From Sphingorhabdus sp. (GTDB lineage: Bacteria > Pseudomonadota > Alphaproteobacteria > Sphingomonadales > Sphingomonadaceae), in the NCBI RefSeq assembly GCF_029865925.1, contig NZ_JARXAI010000060.1:1-64000 (forward strand): a DNA stretch of 64,000 nt, given 5' to 3'. The translations under genes and the position numbers were made by a program. How positions within the stretch are numbered: the first letter of the stretch is position 1; every line of letters starts with the position of its first letter. The notes under the pieces were generated by a model that had not been told where the DNA came from, made no database searches, and worked only from the letters and a program-made list of their open reading frames with translations. Positions 50,603-59,236 of this stretch are shown one piece after another.

Positions 50603-52324
50603 CTACATGTTGTAAGCGGCTTCGACCCCCATCAACCGCAACCCGTTGCGCAAGACTTGCCCGATATTGTGCGCCATGAAAAGCCGTGCGCCCGTCAGTT
50701 CGGGATTTTGTGCCAATATAAAGCGCTTGTCAGGTTGGTCATTGCCCAAGTTCCAATAAGCGTGGAACGCAGCCGATAGATCATTCAAATAAAATGCAAT
50801 TCTATGCGGTTCGCCGGACTTTGCCGAAGCCTCAACTATGCGGGGGAAGTTGGCGGCTTCGCGGATGAGGCCAATCTCTGCGTCGCCCAGCAGCGCAACA
50901 TGCGCGCCGTTGGGGCCAAGTCCCTCAAGCTCCGCCTTGCGCATGGTCGATGCAATCCGCGCATGCGCATATTGCACATAGAATACCGGATTGTCCTTCG
51001 ATGCCTCAACCACCTTGGCGAAGTCAAAATCCATCTGCGCGTCGGATTTGCGCGTCAGCATCGTGAAGCGGACGACGTCCTTACCGACCTCTTCAATCAC
51101 TTCAGCCAGCGTCACAAAGCTACCCGACCTTTTGGACATTTTGACAGGCTCGCCGCCCCGCAGCAGGCGGACCATTTGCACCAGCTTGATATCGAAATCG
51201 ACCTTACCACCGGTCAACGCATTGACCGCCGCCTTGATCCGCTTGACCGTGCCCGCATGGTCAGCACCCCAGATGTCGATCATCGCATCGACGCCTTGGC
51301 TTTTCTGGAAATGATAAGCGAGGTCAGCGCCGAAATAGGTCCAGCTGCCGTTGGATTTCTTGATGGGCCGGTCCTGATCATCGCCAAACTGCGTTGACCG
51401 GAACAAGGGCAACGTCACTGGCTCCCAGTCTTCGATTTCCTTGCCCTTGGGCTTTTCCAGTTCGCCGTCATAGACAAGCCCGCGAGCGCGCAGTTCCTTT
51501 TCCGCGACATCGGCCTTGCCCGCCGCATGCAGTTCGGCTTCGGACGAAAACAGATCATGGTGGATGCCAAGCAAGGCTAAGTCTGCCTTTATCATCTCCA
51601 TCATTTCGGCGACCGCCGCCTTGCGGAACAGCAATAGCCATGCGCTTTCGGGGGCGGCGACATATTCGTCCCCAAAGCGTTCAGCGAGGCTTTGGCCAAC
51701 AGGGATAAGATAATCGCCGGGATACAGGCCTTCGGCGATTTCGATATTTTCGCCCAAGGCCTCACGATAACGCAGATGCGCTGACCGCGCTAGAACATCG
51801 ACTTGGCCGCCAGCATCGTTGATATAATATTCGCGGATCACGCGGTAACCGGCAAATTCCAGCAATTTGGCGAGCGCGTCACCAACCACAGCGCCACGGC
51901 AATGGCCCATATGCATGGGGCCAGTCGGATTAGCCGAAACATATTCGATATTCACCGACTTGCCATCGCCCAGATGCGATCGGCCATAATCGTCACCCGA
52001 CGCCGCAATCGCGCGCAATTCATCCAGCCATGCCGATGCAGCAAGCCGAAGGTTAAGGAAGCCTGGCCCAGCGATTTCAACGCCCGTGACGCCAGCGACC
52101 TTGGCCAGTTCTGCTGACAAAGCCTCAGCCAATACGCGCGGGTTGGTTCCAGCAGGTTTCGCCAGCACCATTGCGGCATTGGTGGAGATGTCGCCATGCG
52201 TCACGTCGCGTGGCGGCTCCACCGTTACATTGCTCCGGTCAATGTCCGCAGGCAGCGTTCCGAGCGCCACAAGTGCATCCAACGCATGGTCGACATGCGC
52301 TGCATATTGTTCAAAAAGGGTCAT
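50603..52324 (-). CDS. argS: Arginyl-tRNA synthetase
   Basis: Class I aminoacyl-tRNA synthetase (573 residues). It has the N-terminal Add-1 tRNA-recognition domain, the HIGH-equivalent in NPTGPMHMGHCRGAVVGD, the KMSKS loop in VKMSKRSGSFVTLAEV, and the C-terminal DALR anticodon-binding domain ending RLMGVEAAYNM. ATG at 52324 is supported by the usual MTLFEQYAAHVD start. It follows the lipoprotein gene after 25 bases. Confidence 0.97.
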   Translation of the reverse strand: MTLFEQYAAHVDHALDALVALGTLPADIDRSNVTVEPPRDVTHGDISTNAAMVLAKPAGTNPRVLAEALSAELAKVAGVTGVEIAGPGFLNLRLAASAWLDELRAIAASGDDYGRSHLGDGKSVNIEYVSANPTGPMHMGHCRGAVVGDALAKLLEFAGYRVIREYYINDAGGQVDVLARSAHLRYREALGENIEIAEGLYPGDYLIPVGQSLAERFGDEYVAAPESAWLLLFRKAAVAEMMEMIKADLALLGIHHDLFSSEAELHAAGKADVAEKELRARGLVYDGELEKPKGKEIEDWEPVTLPLFRSTQFGDDQDRPIKKSNGSWTYFGADLAYHFQKSQGVDAMIDIWGADHAGTVKRIKAAVNALTGGKVDFDIKLVQMVRLLRGGEPVKMSKRSGSFVTLAEVIEEVGKDVVRFTMLTRKSDAQMDFDFAKVVEASKDNPVFYVQYAHARIASTMRKAELEGLGPNGAHVALLGDAEIGLIREAANFPRIVEASAKSGEPHRIAFYLNDLSAAFHAYWNLGNDQPDKRFILAQNPELTGARLFMAHNIGQVLRNGLRLMGVEAAYNM

Positions 52325-52349
52325 GACTGTGCCTTGAAGTTAACGCGGA

Positions 52350-53000
52350 TCAACGCGTGACATTGTAACGCAGCTGATCTTCGGTCAGCTGAAAGCCGAG
52401 GAGCATTTCATAGCTTGATCGAACAACCGCTGCGCGCACTTCTGGATCGGCCATTGGGTCGAGAGCGGCATCCGGATCACCGGGCTTACGTTTTTTGGTG
52501 ATCTTTTGGACGATTTCGGCGGGCAAGCTTGCCGATGCCTTGTCAATGTAGCTCGCGGCTTGCGCCTGTGCAGACGCACGCTGCTGGCCATCGGCGAACT
52601 GGATTGTGACTTGACCAACACGCTTGGAGATAACGGCACTGCCGCCCTGCACCACGGTGTTGAAATAGGGTAGAGTTACCGTTCGGCTGCCGCTTGCATC
52701 GCTGCGCCGCGCCTGCACGTCAAAGGCTGCCTGCGCATAGATTTTCTGGCCACTTTCGTTGCATGTGGTGCGAACATTGGTCACCGTTGCAACAATATCA
52801 ATGGCGTCCGCGTCTTGGCTGCTCACTGGATTGAAAATCGTAACGTCACCGGTGCCATCGGGCACCGCCACCGTCGGGCAGCCCGAACGCGTCACGTTTA
52901 CGCCGACACCAGCGCCGACATCCAAATCGCCTTCGCGAGAGCAGCCAGCCAAAGCAGCTGCAACAATACCGACGGTCAGGGCTTTGGCGGCAAATTTCAT
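52350..53000 (-). CDS. Hypothetical lipoprotein
   Basis: 216 residues: a lipoprotein signal (ALTVGIVAAALAGCS, lipobox LAGC), then a beta-rich domain (FNPVSSQDADAIDIVATVTNVRTTC) with a pair of Cys that could bond. A C-terminal helical part follows (DPEVRAAVVRSSYEMLLGFQLTEDQL). I recognise no named family; similar lipoproteins precede argS in sphingomonads, as far as I recall. It probably lies in the periplasm or on the outer membrane. It is the first gene of the leftward argS-tat series and diverges from the ispH side. Confidence 0.8.
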   Translation of the reverse strand: MKFAAKALTVGIVAAALAGCSREGDLDVGAGVGVNVTRSGCPTVAVPDGTGDVTIFNPVSSQDADAIDIVATVTNVRTTCNESGQKIYAQAAFDVQARRSDASGSRTVTLPYFNTVVQGGSAVISKRVGQVTIQFADGQQRASAQAQAASYIDKASASLPAEIVQKITKKRKPGDPDAALDPMADPEVRAAVVRSSYEMLLGFQLTEDQLRYNVTR

Positions 53001-53122
53001 ACAGGCTAATCCTTGGGGTTCTTAAGCTTGGGTCGCGGGCGCGAAACGTGCCTTCGTCCTTATCCGCCCATCGCGGCCTGCGCAACAGGGGAAAGGTCTT
53101 GGCGGATGCAGCGACTTTATCC

Positions 53123-53154
53123 AGGGTCATGACCACTTAAATTCAACTTCGAGG
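53123..53154 (+). repeat. Left terminal inverted repeat of the MITE-like element
   Basis: 32 bases starting AGGGTCATGACCACTTAAAT. It pairs with 53356-53387 at 31 of 32 positions; the single difference is T versus C near the inner end. Confidence 0.85.
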
Positions 53155-53250
53155 CGTCAAAATGGCAAAGATATCGAAATAAAATGTTCGCCGCAGGCAG
53201 TTATTCTGCCTGCAAGGGCATTTTACTTTGAGATCGAAGCCATTTTGACG
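53155..53250. repeat. Internal hairpin 1 of the MITE-like element
   Basis: Arms CGTCAAAATGGC (53155) and GCCATTTTGACG (53239) are perfect complements. Pairing continues inward with mismatches to AAAATG/CATTTT and a perfect 8-base stem GCAGGCAG/CTGCCTGC with a five-base loop at 53201. Confidence 0.8.
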
Positions 53251-53266
53251 TCCTTCGGATTTGACC

Positions 53267-53347
53267 CATTTTGTCCATTGCATCGTTGGCAAAGCGCGAC
53301 TTAGAAACACTAAGTCTGCACTTTGCCGCCTTGCACTGAACAAAATG
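53267..53347. repeat. Internal hairpin 2 of the MITE-like element
   Basis: Stems, outside to inside: CATTTTGT/ACAAAATG, GGCAAAG (53288)/CTTTGCC (53321), and GACTTAG (53298)/CTAAGTC (53310) with loop AAACA. Confidence 0.8.
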
Positions 53348-53355
53348 GTCTCAAA

Positions 53356-53387
53356 CCTCGGAGTTGAATTTAAGTGGTCATGACCCT
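53356..53387 (-). repeat. Right terminal inverted repeat of the MITE-like element
   Basis: 32 bases ending AAGTGGTCATGACCCT, the reverse complement of the left end with one mismatch. Only 14 bases separate it from the ispH start codon. Confidence 0.85.
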
Positions 53388-53401
53388 AAAGACCATTACA
53401 C

Positions 53402-54367
53402 ATGACTGAACAATCGCTCCCTAAGAAATCGCTTCGGCTGCTTCTGGCCGCGCCACGTGGATTTTGCGCGGGCGTTGACCGCGCCATCAAGATTGTCGAG
53501 CTTGCGCTCGAACAGCATGGCGCGCCTGTCTATGTCCGACATGAAATCGTCCACAACCGTTATGTGGTCGACAGCCTGAAAGCCAAAGGCGCGATATTTG
53601 TCGAAGAACTCGATGAAGTACCCGATGGCGGCCATGTGGTATTTTCTGCGCATGGCGTGCCAAAATCAGTGCCCGCCAATGCACAACAGCGCGGCCTTGC
53701 CTATTTTGACGCCACATGTCCTCTGGTTTCGAAAGTCCACAAGCAAGCCGAACGGCAAGTTGAAGCCGGCCGTCACATCATCTTTGTGGGCCACGAAGGG
53801 CATCCCGAAGTCATCGGCACATTTGGCCAAGTGCCACCCGGGGCGATGACATTGGTTGAAACTGCCGATGACGCGCGCTTGATTGAACCTGCCGATGCCA
53901 ACAATCTTGCGTTTCTGACGCAAACGACTTTGTCGGTCGATGATACATCAGAAATCGTATCGGTCCTTCAACAGCGCTTCCCCAATATCGTCGGGCCAAA
54001 GGGTGAGGATATTTGTTACGCTACGTCCAACCGCCAAGAATCGGTCAAGGCGATTGCGCATGAATGCGACCTTGTCCTTGTCATCGGCGCACCCAACAGT
54101 TCGAACTCGCAGCGTTTGGTTGAGGTTGCGGCCCGATCCGGCACCAAGGCCTATCTGGTGCAGCGCGCGGAAGAGATTAGCCTGAATTGGTTCGACGATG
54201 TCCGCACGCTCGGCTTGACCGCAGGAGCCTCTGCCCCTGAAGTGTTGGTGCGCGAGATTATTGACGCGCTCGCGCTGCATTTTGACATGGATGAACAGCA
54301 GGTCACAACCGCTGAAGAGACTGTCACGTTCAAACTGCCACGCGAACTGGCTGGCGCGGCGAACTGA
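53402..54367 (+). CDS. ispH: 4-hydroxy-3-methylbut-2-enyl diphosphate reductase IspH
   Basis: Last enzyme of the MEP isoprenoid pathway; gives IPP and DMAPP (321 residues). The three Cys ligands of its Fe-S cluster are in [25 protein letters not shown] and [10 protein letters not shown]. Other active-site residues include the HEIVHN and GHEGHPEV histidines and the Ser/Asn pair in [11 protein letters not shown]. No Shine-Dalgarno is visible before ATG 53402. The MITE-like element ends 14 bases upstream, so leader and promoter must lie within or beyond it. thrB follows after one base. Confidence 0.97.
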   Translation: MTEQSLPKKSLRLLLAAPRGFCAGVDRAIKIVELALEQHGAPVYVRHEIVHNRYVVDSLKAKGAIFVEELDEVPDGGHVVFSAHGVPKSVPANAQQRGLAYFDATCPLVSKVHKQAERQVEAGRHIIFVGHEGHPEVIGTFGQVPPGAMTLVETADDARLIEPADANNLAFLTQTTLSVDDTSEIVSVLQQRFPNIVGPKGEDICYATSNRQESVKAIAHECDLVLVIGAPNSSNSQRLVEVAARSGTKAYLVQRAEEISLNWFDDVRTLGLTAGASAPEVLVREIIDALALHFDMDEQQVTTAEETVTFKLPRELAGAAN

Positions 54368-54368
54368 T

Positions 54369-55343
54369 TTGGCGGTTTATACGCAGTTAGGGCCCGAACA
54401 GGTTAATGCATTGCTGGCGCATTATGATGTGGGCGAACTGGTTGCGCTTAAGGGCATTGCCGAGGGCGTCGAAAACAGCAATTTTTTCGTGCAGACCACG
54501 CAAGGCCGCTTCATCCTGACGCTTTATGAAAACCGGGTAAATCCGGATGATCTGCCGTTTTTCTATGCCTTGTTGAAGCATTTGCATGACGCGGGCTGCA
54601 AGGTTCCGCAATTCATGGCCGACCGCAAGGGCGCATGGCTTCAGACCCTGGCTGGCCGTCCTGCTTGCCTTATCGAATTTCTCGACGGCGTGTCGGTGAC
54701 AGAGCCCTCGGCAACGCAAGCATATTCCACCGGCGCGGCATTGGGGCAAATGCACAAGGCACTGGCCGACTTCACTCTGTCGCGACCCAATAGCCTTGGC
54801 GTTTCCGCTTGGCGGCCCTTGGCGATGCGCTGCACGGTCGACGGGCTGGAGGCTACTTCTCAGGGGCTTTCGGCGCGGGTTTTTGCAGAATGCGATTATC
54901 TGGATGCGCATTGGCCAAATGATTTGCCCGTTGCGGCAATCCATGCGGATTTGTTTCCCGACAATGTGCTGATGTTGGGTGACCATGTCGGTGGTCTCAT
55001 CGACTTTTACTTCGCGTGTACCGAAATCCGCGCTTATGATTTGGCGGTGACCCACAGCGCGTGGTGCTTTTCCAACGACGGCGCGGTGTTTGACGCCGAT
55101 GTGAGCGCAGGCTTGCTGGCGGGCTATGCCGATATACTGCCGTTGGACGCAGCGACGCGCGATGCCTTGCCCATATTATTGCGCGGGGCGTGCTTAAGAT
55201 TCCTATTAACCCGTTGTTATGACTGGATTAATACGCCAGCCAACGCGCTTGTGACGCGCAAAGACCCGCTGGCGTTTCTGCGCCGGCTGGAGTTCTACAG
55301 CGACGCTGAAGCGGTCGAAGATATGTTAAGGCATTCTACGTGA
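54369..55343 (+). CDS. thrB: Homoserine kinase ThrB (APH-like type)
   Basis: Phosphorylates homoserine in threonine synthesis (324 residues). It belongs to the aminoglycoside-phosphotransferase-like ThrB type used by many proteobacteria, not the GHMP type. Motifs are [21 protein letters not shown] at the start, ATP site [12 protein letters not shown], and the catalytic loop [15 protein letters not shown] followed by [19 protein letters not shown]. The start is TTG at 54369, one base after the ispH stop. The track's longer frame runs through ispH and is not credible. Confidence 0.93.
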   Translation: MAVYTQLGPEQVNALLAHYDVGELVALKGIAEGVENSNFFVQTTQGRFILTLYENRVNPDDLPFFYALLKHLHDAGCKVPQFMADRKGAWLQTLAGRPACLIEFLDGVSVTEPSATQAYSTGAALGQMHKALADFTLSRPNSLGVSAWRPLAMRCTVDGLEATSQGLSARVFAECDYLDAHWPNDLPVAAIHADLFPDNVLMLGDHVGGLIDFYFACTEIRAYDLAVTHSAWCFSNDGAVFDADVSAGLLAGYADILPLDAATRDALPILLRGACLRFLLTRCYDWINTPANALVTRKDPLAFLRRLEFYSDAEAVEDMLRHST

Positions 55344-55780
55344 AGCAGCTTGAGATTTTCACGGATGGCGCCTGCAAGGGCAATCCCGGCCCTGGCGGTT
55401 GGGGCGCTGTCATCCGTTATGGCAAGCATGAAAAGGAAATTTCGGGCGGCGATCCCGATACGACGAACAACCGGATGGAACTTTCCGCCATCATTCAAGC
55501 GCTTAAAATCCTGATCGAGCCATGCGAGGTCAAATTGCATACGGACAGCCGATATGTCATCGACGGGATCACCAAATGGATTCACGGTTGGCAGCGTAAT
55601 GGATGGAAAAACGCTTCCAAACAGCCCGTCAGCAATGTCGATTTATGGCATGACCTGATTGAGGCCACGGCCCGCCATCAGGTCGAATGGATTTGGGTCA
55701 AAGGGCATAATGGCCATCCCGAAAATGAACGTGCCGACCGGTTGGCAAGCGATGCTGCAGAGGCAATAGCCAAGCCTTAA
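55340..55780 (+). CDS. rnhA: Ribonuclease HI
   Basis: Cleaves RNA in RNA-DNA hybrids (146 residues). The catalytic acidic residues are in [41 protein letters not shown] and [12 protein letters not shown]. The basic handle ([15 protein letters not shown]) is present. It starts with GTG overlapping the thrB stop (GTGA), so ispH-thrB-rnhA form one tight operon. Confidence 0.97.
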   Translation: MKQLEIFTDGACKGNPGPGGWGAVIRYGKHEKEISGGDPDTTNNRMELSAIIQALKILIEPCEVKLHTDSRYVIDGITKWIHGWQRNGWKNASKQPVSNVDLWHDLIEATARHQVEWIWVKGHNGHPENERADRLASDAAEAIAKP

Positions 55781-55790
55781 GATTTTAATT

Positions 55791-56900
55791 TTAGTGAAAG
55801 CGCGCCGGTGCGTACACAGCTGCGTCAACGCCTTGCGGTGCGGCGATGTCAGCATCTAGCAACGACGCCGCAAGCTGCGCCGCGGCAGGTGCGGTCTGAA
55901 TGCCAAAGCCGCCCTGTCCTGCAAACCAGAAAAACGCATCATGTGCCCCATCACGGCCAATCACAGGAAGTCGGTCGGGCGCAAAACTGCGTAGCCCCGC
56001 CCATTTGCGCTCCACGCGGCGAATATCCCAGTCGACCACCTGTTGCAGCCGATCAATGGCCATGGCGACGTCGATCTCGTCCGGCGCCGCGTCGCAGGCG
56101 GGGGTTGCCGTTTCATCATGCGGGCTGAGCCATAGCCGTCCGCCAGTGTCGGGTTTGAAATAGAAACTACCATCCAGCCCAATGACCAAGGGCAATTCCG
56201 CCGGAACCTGAGGCGACACAGCCAATTGCGAAATTGTGCGGCGATAGGGTTGGATGCCCAAGGAACCGACCTGCGTAATCTGCGCCACTGCGTCGGCCCA
56301 TGCGCCAGCAGCGTTGATGATGATATTGGCCGAACAGTTCAAGCTGCCGGCGCTGATCTGCCATGTGCCGCTGTGCCACTTTGCGGTATGCAGGCGGCTG
56401 TTGCAGTGCAGTTGCGTGCCGTGTCTTTTGGCTTGGCGCAAATAGGCCCCGTGGAGCGCGGCGACGTCAATATCGCAACACGCCGGCTCCCAAAGCCCGT
56501 GCGTCCAATTTTCACGCAGCCCTGGCACTACTGCCGCGACCGCGCGGCGATCGATATGTTCGATATGCACTCCGCTCGCCGCAAATTCGGCCAGCATATT
56601 GTCGGCCAAAGACAAATGCTCCGCGGTGCCGATGTGCAGCGCTCCGCGTCGGTGCATCAATGGGCCGTCATGGAAATCGGCGGGTGGCATGGCCAGAAAC
56701 GGGCCTGAAGCAGTGGTCAGGGGTTGCACCCCCGGCCCGCCATAGCATTCGACCCAAAAGGCGGCTGACCGGCCGGTCGAATGATAACCGGGATGTGCCT
56801 CTGCCTCAATCAGCAATATCTTGTGGCGCGCAGACAATTGGGCGGCAAGGCTTGCGCCAGCGATGCCAGCACCGATAATGGCAAAGTCAAAGTCGCTCAT
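55791..56900 (-). CDS. FAD-dependent oxidoreductase (DAO family)
   Basis: 369 residues with an N-terminal FAD Rossmann fold (DFAIIGAGIAGASLAAQLSAR, then LLIEAEAHPGYHSTGRSAAF). DAO-family blocks follow, with INAAGAWADAVAQITQVG and the closing WFAGQGGFGIQTAPAAAQLAA. Such enzymes oxidise amino or hydroxy acids (glycine oxidase, D-amino-acid dehydrogenase or 2-hydroxyglutarate-type). The substrate cannot be told. It overlaps the hydrolase gene by 4 bases and converges on rnhA. Confidence 0.88.
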   Translation of the reverse strand: MSDFDFAIIGAGIAGASLAAQLSARHKILLIEAEAHPGYHSTGRSAAFWVECYGGPGVQPLTTASGPFLAMPPADFHDGPLMHRRGALHIGTAEHLSLADNMLAEFAASGVHIEHIDRRAVAAVVPGLRENWTHGLWEPACCDIDVAALHGAYLRQAKRHGTQLHCNSRLHTAKWHSGTWQISAGSLNCSANIIINAAGAWADAVAQITQVGSLGIQPYRRTISQLAVSPQVPAELPLVIGLDGSFYFKPDTGGRLWLSPHDETATPACDAAPDEIDVAMAIDRLQQVVDWDIRRVERKWAGLRSFAPDRLPVIGRDGAHDAFFWFAGQGGFGIQTAPAAAQLAASLLDADIAAPQGVDAAVYAPARFH

Positions 56901-57853
56901 GTTCGCGGCGCGTGTGCATCCAGAAAGCTATTGATGCGCGCAATGCATTGGTCGCGCACAGGATCGGCTTCACGCAGCAATTCATGCGCAGCTTCTTTGC
57001 CAAAAATCAAGGTTTCGGCATGCGGCAAGCGCTTGCCATCGGCAATGACGCGCGGGGTGCTGACGAGTTGGTCTCCCGTGGTTGCGAGCAACAGGATAGG
57101 TGTTTGCACCGCCTCCAACAGGCCCGGCGCCTCAAGCATACGGATGGATGCAATGGCACGTTCTATCCAGTGCCAGCTCGGCGGGCCCAATTTGACGTTC
57201 GGGCGCAGTTTCCACCATGCAATTTCATCTTCATAGCGATCATCATAATGCGTCAGCATTTTGCCGCGCATGCTCATTGGGGACATGGGCTTCTCACTGA
57301 CTTTCCATGCGGCAACTTCGCCCTTGCCCAAGGTGACCATCAGCTTTGCAAAGGCGTGGTTCCAGCTCAGCGGTAGGCCGCCAGTTTGAATGCTCAGCAT
57401 GGGTGCACTCATGACCACGGCATCGGGGTCAATCGCCTTTTCGACCAGCGCCCGCATCGCCAAATGCCCGCCCATGCTGTGCGCCATAACGACATGAGGC
57501 CCGGGATTTTTCAGTTTCCAGCCGCTCCAGAACATCCGCAAGTCAGCAATCCACGTCGCAAAATCATCGATATGTCCGACTTCACGGTCATCCAATAAGC
57601 GCCCGGACTCCCCCTGCCCGCGCCAATCAATCGCGGTCACGCACCAACCGGCATCGGCATAATAAGCCAAAGTTTCCAAATATTTTTCATAATGGTCACC
57701 GCGACCCGGCAGGAACAATAAGGATCCACGCGGCGGGTTGGCCCCTTGCCAATCGATACGGCGGATCGCCCAGTTATCGGCGGCGTGCCAACGGCTTTCC
57801 GCTGCTTCAGCGGGAATAACACGTCGGTTCATCGGGGTATTTGGTGCGTGCAT
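56897..57853 (-). CDS. Alpha/beta hydrolase (lysophospholipase-like, S33/Hydrolase_4)
   Basis: 318 residues. The oxyanion region is GSLLFLPGRGDHYEKYLETL, the nucleophile elbow VVMAHSMGGHLAMRAL (A replaces the usual first G), the Asp lies near LLLATTGDQLVSTPRVI, and the catalytic His is in FGKEAAHELLREADPVRD. This pattern fits the PldB/monoacylglycerol lipase-like group. It is coupled to the FAD enzyme gene. The function remains general: ester hydrolysis of lipids or similar. Confidence 0.87.
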   Translation of the reverse strand: MHAPNTPMNRRVIPAEAAESRWHAADNWAIRRIDWQGANPPRGSLLFLPGRGDHYEKYLETLAYYADAGWCVTAIDWRGQGESGRLLDDREVGHIDDFATWIADLRMFWSGWKLKNPGPHVVMAHSMGGHLAMRALVEKAIDPDAVVMSAPMLSIQTGGLPLSWNHAFAKLMVTLGKGEVAAWKVSEKPMSPMSMRGKMLTHYDDRYEDEIAWWKLRPNVKLGPPSWHWIERAIASIRMLEAPGLLEAVQTPILLLATTGDQLVSTPRVIADGKRLPHAETLIFGKEAAHELLREADPVRDQCIARINSFLDAHAPRT

Positions 57854-57893
57854 AGTTACGATTTGGCAATCTTTCTTAGTTAATACTGCCCAG

Positions 57894-58094
57894 ATGACCA
57901 GTGAGACTCTCGCTTACTTTACCCTTGGCGGCTTGGCAATTGCGCTGTTGGCGTCGATTTACACCGACATCCGATATCGGTTGATTTATATTATGACCAT
58001 TCCACTCATCGTGTTCATTCTGCCGACTTTGTTCATTGTTATTCTTGGGCCAGCTGCTTGCTCGATCAGCGACGCATTTTCAGGTAACAAATAA
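57894..58094 (+). CDS. Possible small membrane protein
   Basis: 66 residues with two hydrophobic segments (LAYFTLGGLAIALLASIY and IYIMTIPLIVFILPTLFIVIL) joined by a basic turn TDIRYR. No clear ribosome-binding site and no recognised family. The TM pattern and charge layout are unlike random frames, and nothing else is coded here. The track extends it upstream without support. Confidence 0.4.
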   Translation: MTSETLAYFTLGGLAIALLASIYTDIRYRLIYIMTIPLIVFILPTLFIVILGPAACSISDAFSGNK

Positions 58095-58125
58095 ATGGAT
58101 CAGAAAGGATAGCCGATGGGCCACC

Positions 58126-59136
58126 CTATTGGGTCGTGCGTATGCTCTGTTCGATAGCGCCAAATATGCTGTGGCCAGCGTCGTCGAGCACTTCAATCCG
58201 CAATATGTCGCCGCCTTTCAGGAATGGCGTTGCCATCTCGCCAGTCTGTATTTTCTCAACCATGCGCACTTCGGCCAAGCAGCTATAGCCAAGGCCACCA
58301 TCGGCAATGGGTTTGCCGGGACCGCCGTCGGCATCGCGGTTGGACACTGTCCCTGATCCAATGATAGACCCTGCCCCGACACTGCGGGTCTTGGCGAGAT
58401 GCGCGATCAATGTGCCAAAATCAAAGGTGCAATCATCCGACGCGACCGCCCTGCCAAATGGCGCACCGTTAAGGTCAACATGCAACGTCCGGTGCAATTT
58501 GCCATGCTGCCAATAATCCCCAAGGCTGTCAGGCGTGACGAATACCGGAGACAAAGTGCTGGCAGGCTTTGACTGGACAAAGCCAAAGCCCTTTTCCAAC
58601 TCCGCGGGGATCAGGTTGCGCAAGGACACATCGTTCACGAGCCCAATCAGCCGTACGTAAGACAATGCGTCGGCGGCGGATGTTCCCATTGGCACATCGC
58701 CCGTCACAACGACAATCTCCGCCTCAAAGTCGCAGCCCCAATTTGCGTCCGCCAAAGGAATATCGTCGCGCGCGCCCATGAATGCGTCCGATCCGCCCTG
58801 GTATATTAACGGGTCATGCCAGAAGCTTTCGGGCAGCACTGCGCCGCGTACCTTGCGGACTAAATCCACATGGTTCACATATGCCGAACCGTCCGCCCAC
58901 TGATAGGCGCGCGGAAGGGGCGCCGCCGCATCATGTTCGTGGAAGCGTTCGCGCGGGATAACCGCATGTTCCAAGTCGGTCGCCAGTACTTGCAACCGGG
59001 GCGCGACATCGTCCCAATCATCAAGCGCTGCCTGCATCGTTGGAACAATATGCGCTGCGTCCGCATACCAAGCGAGATTGTCCGACACGACAACCAGATG
59101 TCCGTCACGGCCCGACTTCAATGATGCAAGTTTCAT
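58126..59136 (-). CDS. Fumarylacetoacetate hydrolase family protein
   Basis: 336 residues with an N-terminal cap and a C-terminal FAH fold. Metal-site and family motifs are DWGCDFEAEIVVVTGDVP (Glu ligands), LIGLVNDVSLRNLIPAELEKG, QSKPASTLSPVFVTP and the final VGAGSIIGSGTVSNRD. It probably cleaves fumarylacetoacetate to fumarate and acetoacetate, the last step of tyrosine/homogentisate breakdown, because maleylacetoacetate isomerase is 1.5 kb away on the same strand. ATG at 59136 has GGAG 7 bases upstream; the track start is 93 codons too early. Confidence 0.9.
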   Translation of the reverse strand: MKLASLKSGRDGHLVVVSDNLAWYADAAHIVPTMQAALDDWDDVAPRLQVLATDLEHAVIPRERFHEHDAAAPLPRAYQWADGSAYVNHVDLVRKVRGAVLPESFWHDPLIYQGGSDAFMGARDDIPLADANWGCDFEAEIVVVTGDVPMGTSAADALSYVRLIGLVNDVSLRNLIPAELEKGFGFVQSKPASTLSPVFVTPDSLGDYWQHGKLHRTLHVDLNGAPFGRAVASDDCTFDFGTLIAHLAKTRSVGAGSIIGSGTVSNRDADGGPGKPIADGGLGYSCLAEVRMVEKIQTGEMATPFLKGGDILRIEVLDDAGHSIFGAIEQSIRTTQ

Positions 59137-59236
59137 AATCATTCTCCAGATTTGCCTCATCATGCAACCATATTGCAGTTGCGGCAACCGCGACTGTGTG
59201 TCTAGAATTGACCGCATGGGATGGGGGATTGGCAAA

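Larger units (their letters stand above)
53123..53387. mobile_element. MITE-like element with 32-base terminal inverted repeats
   Basis: A 265-base non-coding element. The ends are 32-base inverted repeats with 31 matches (AGGGTCATGACCACTTAAAT... outward). Inside are two nested hairpins. The first (53155-53250) has outer arms CGTCAAAATGGC/GCCATTTTGACG and core GCAGGCAG/CTGCCTGC. The second (53267-53347) has CATTTTGT/ACAAAATG, GGCAAAG/CTTTGCC and GACTTAG/CTAAGTC. No ORF of note and no clear target-site duplication. It ends 14 bases before ispH. Confidence 0.75.

Noticed and set aside
54261-54368. 36-codon N-terminal extension of ThrB
   Set aside because: It lies inside ispH in another frame; TTG at 54369 gives the normal ThrB start.
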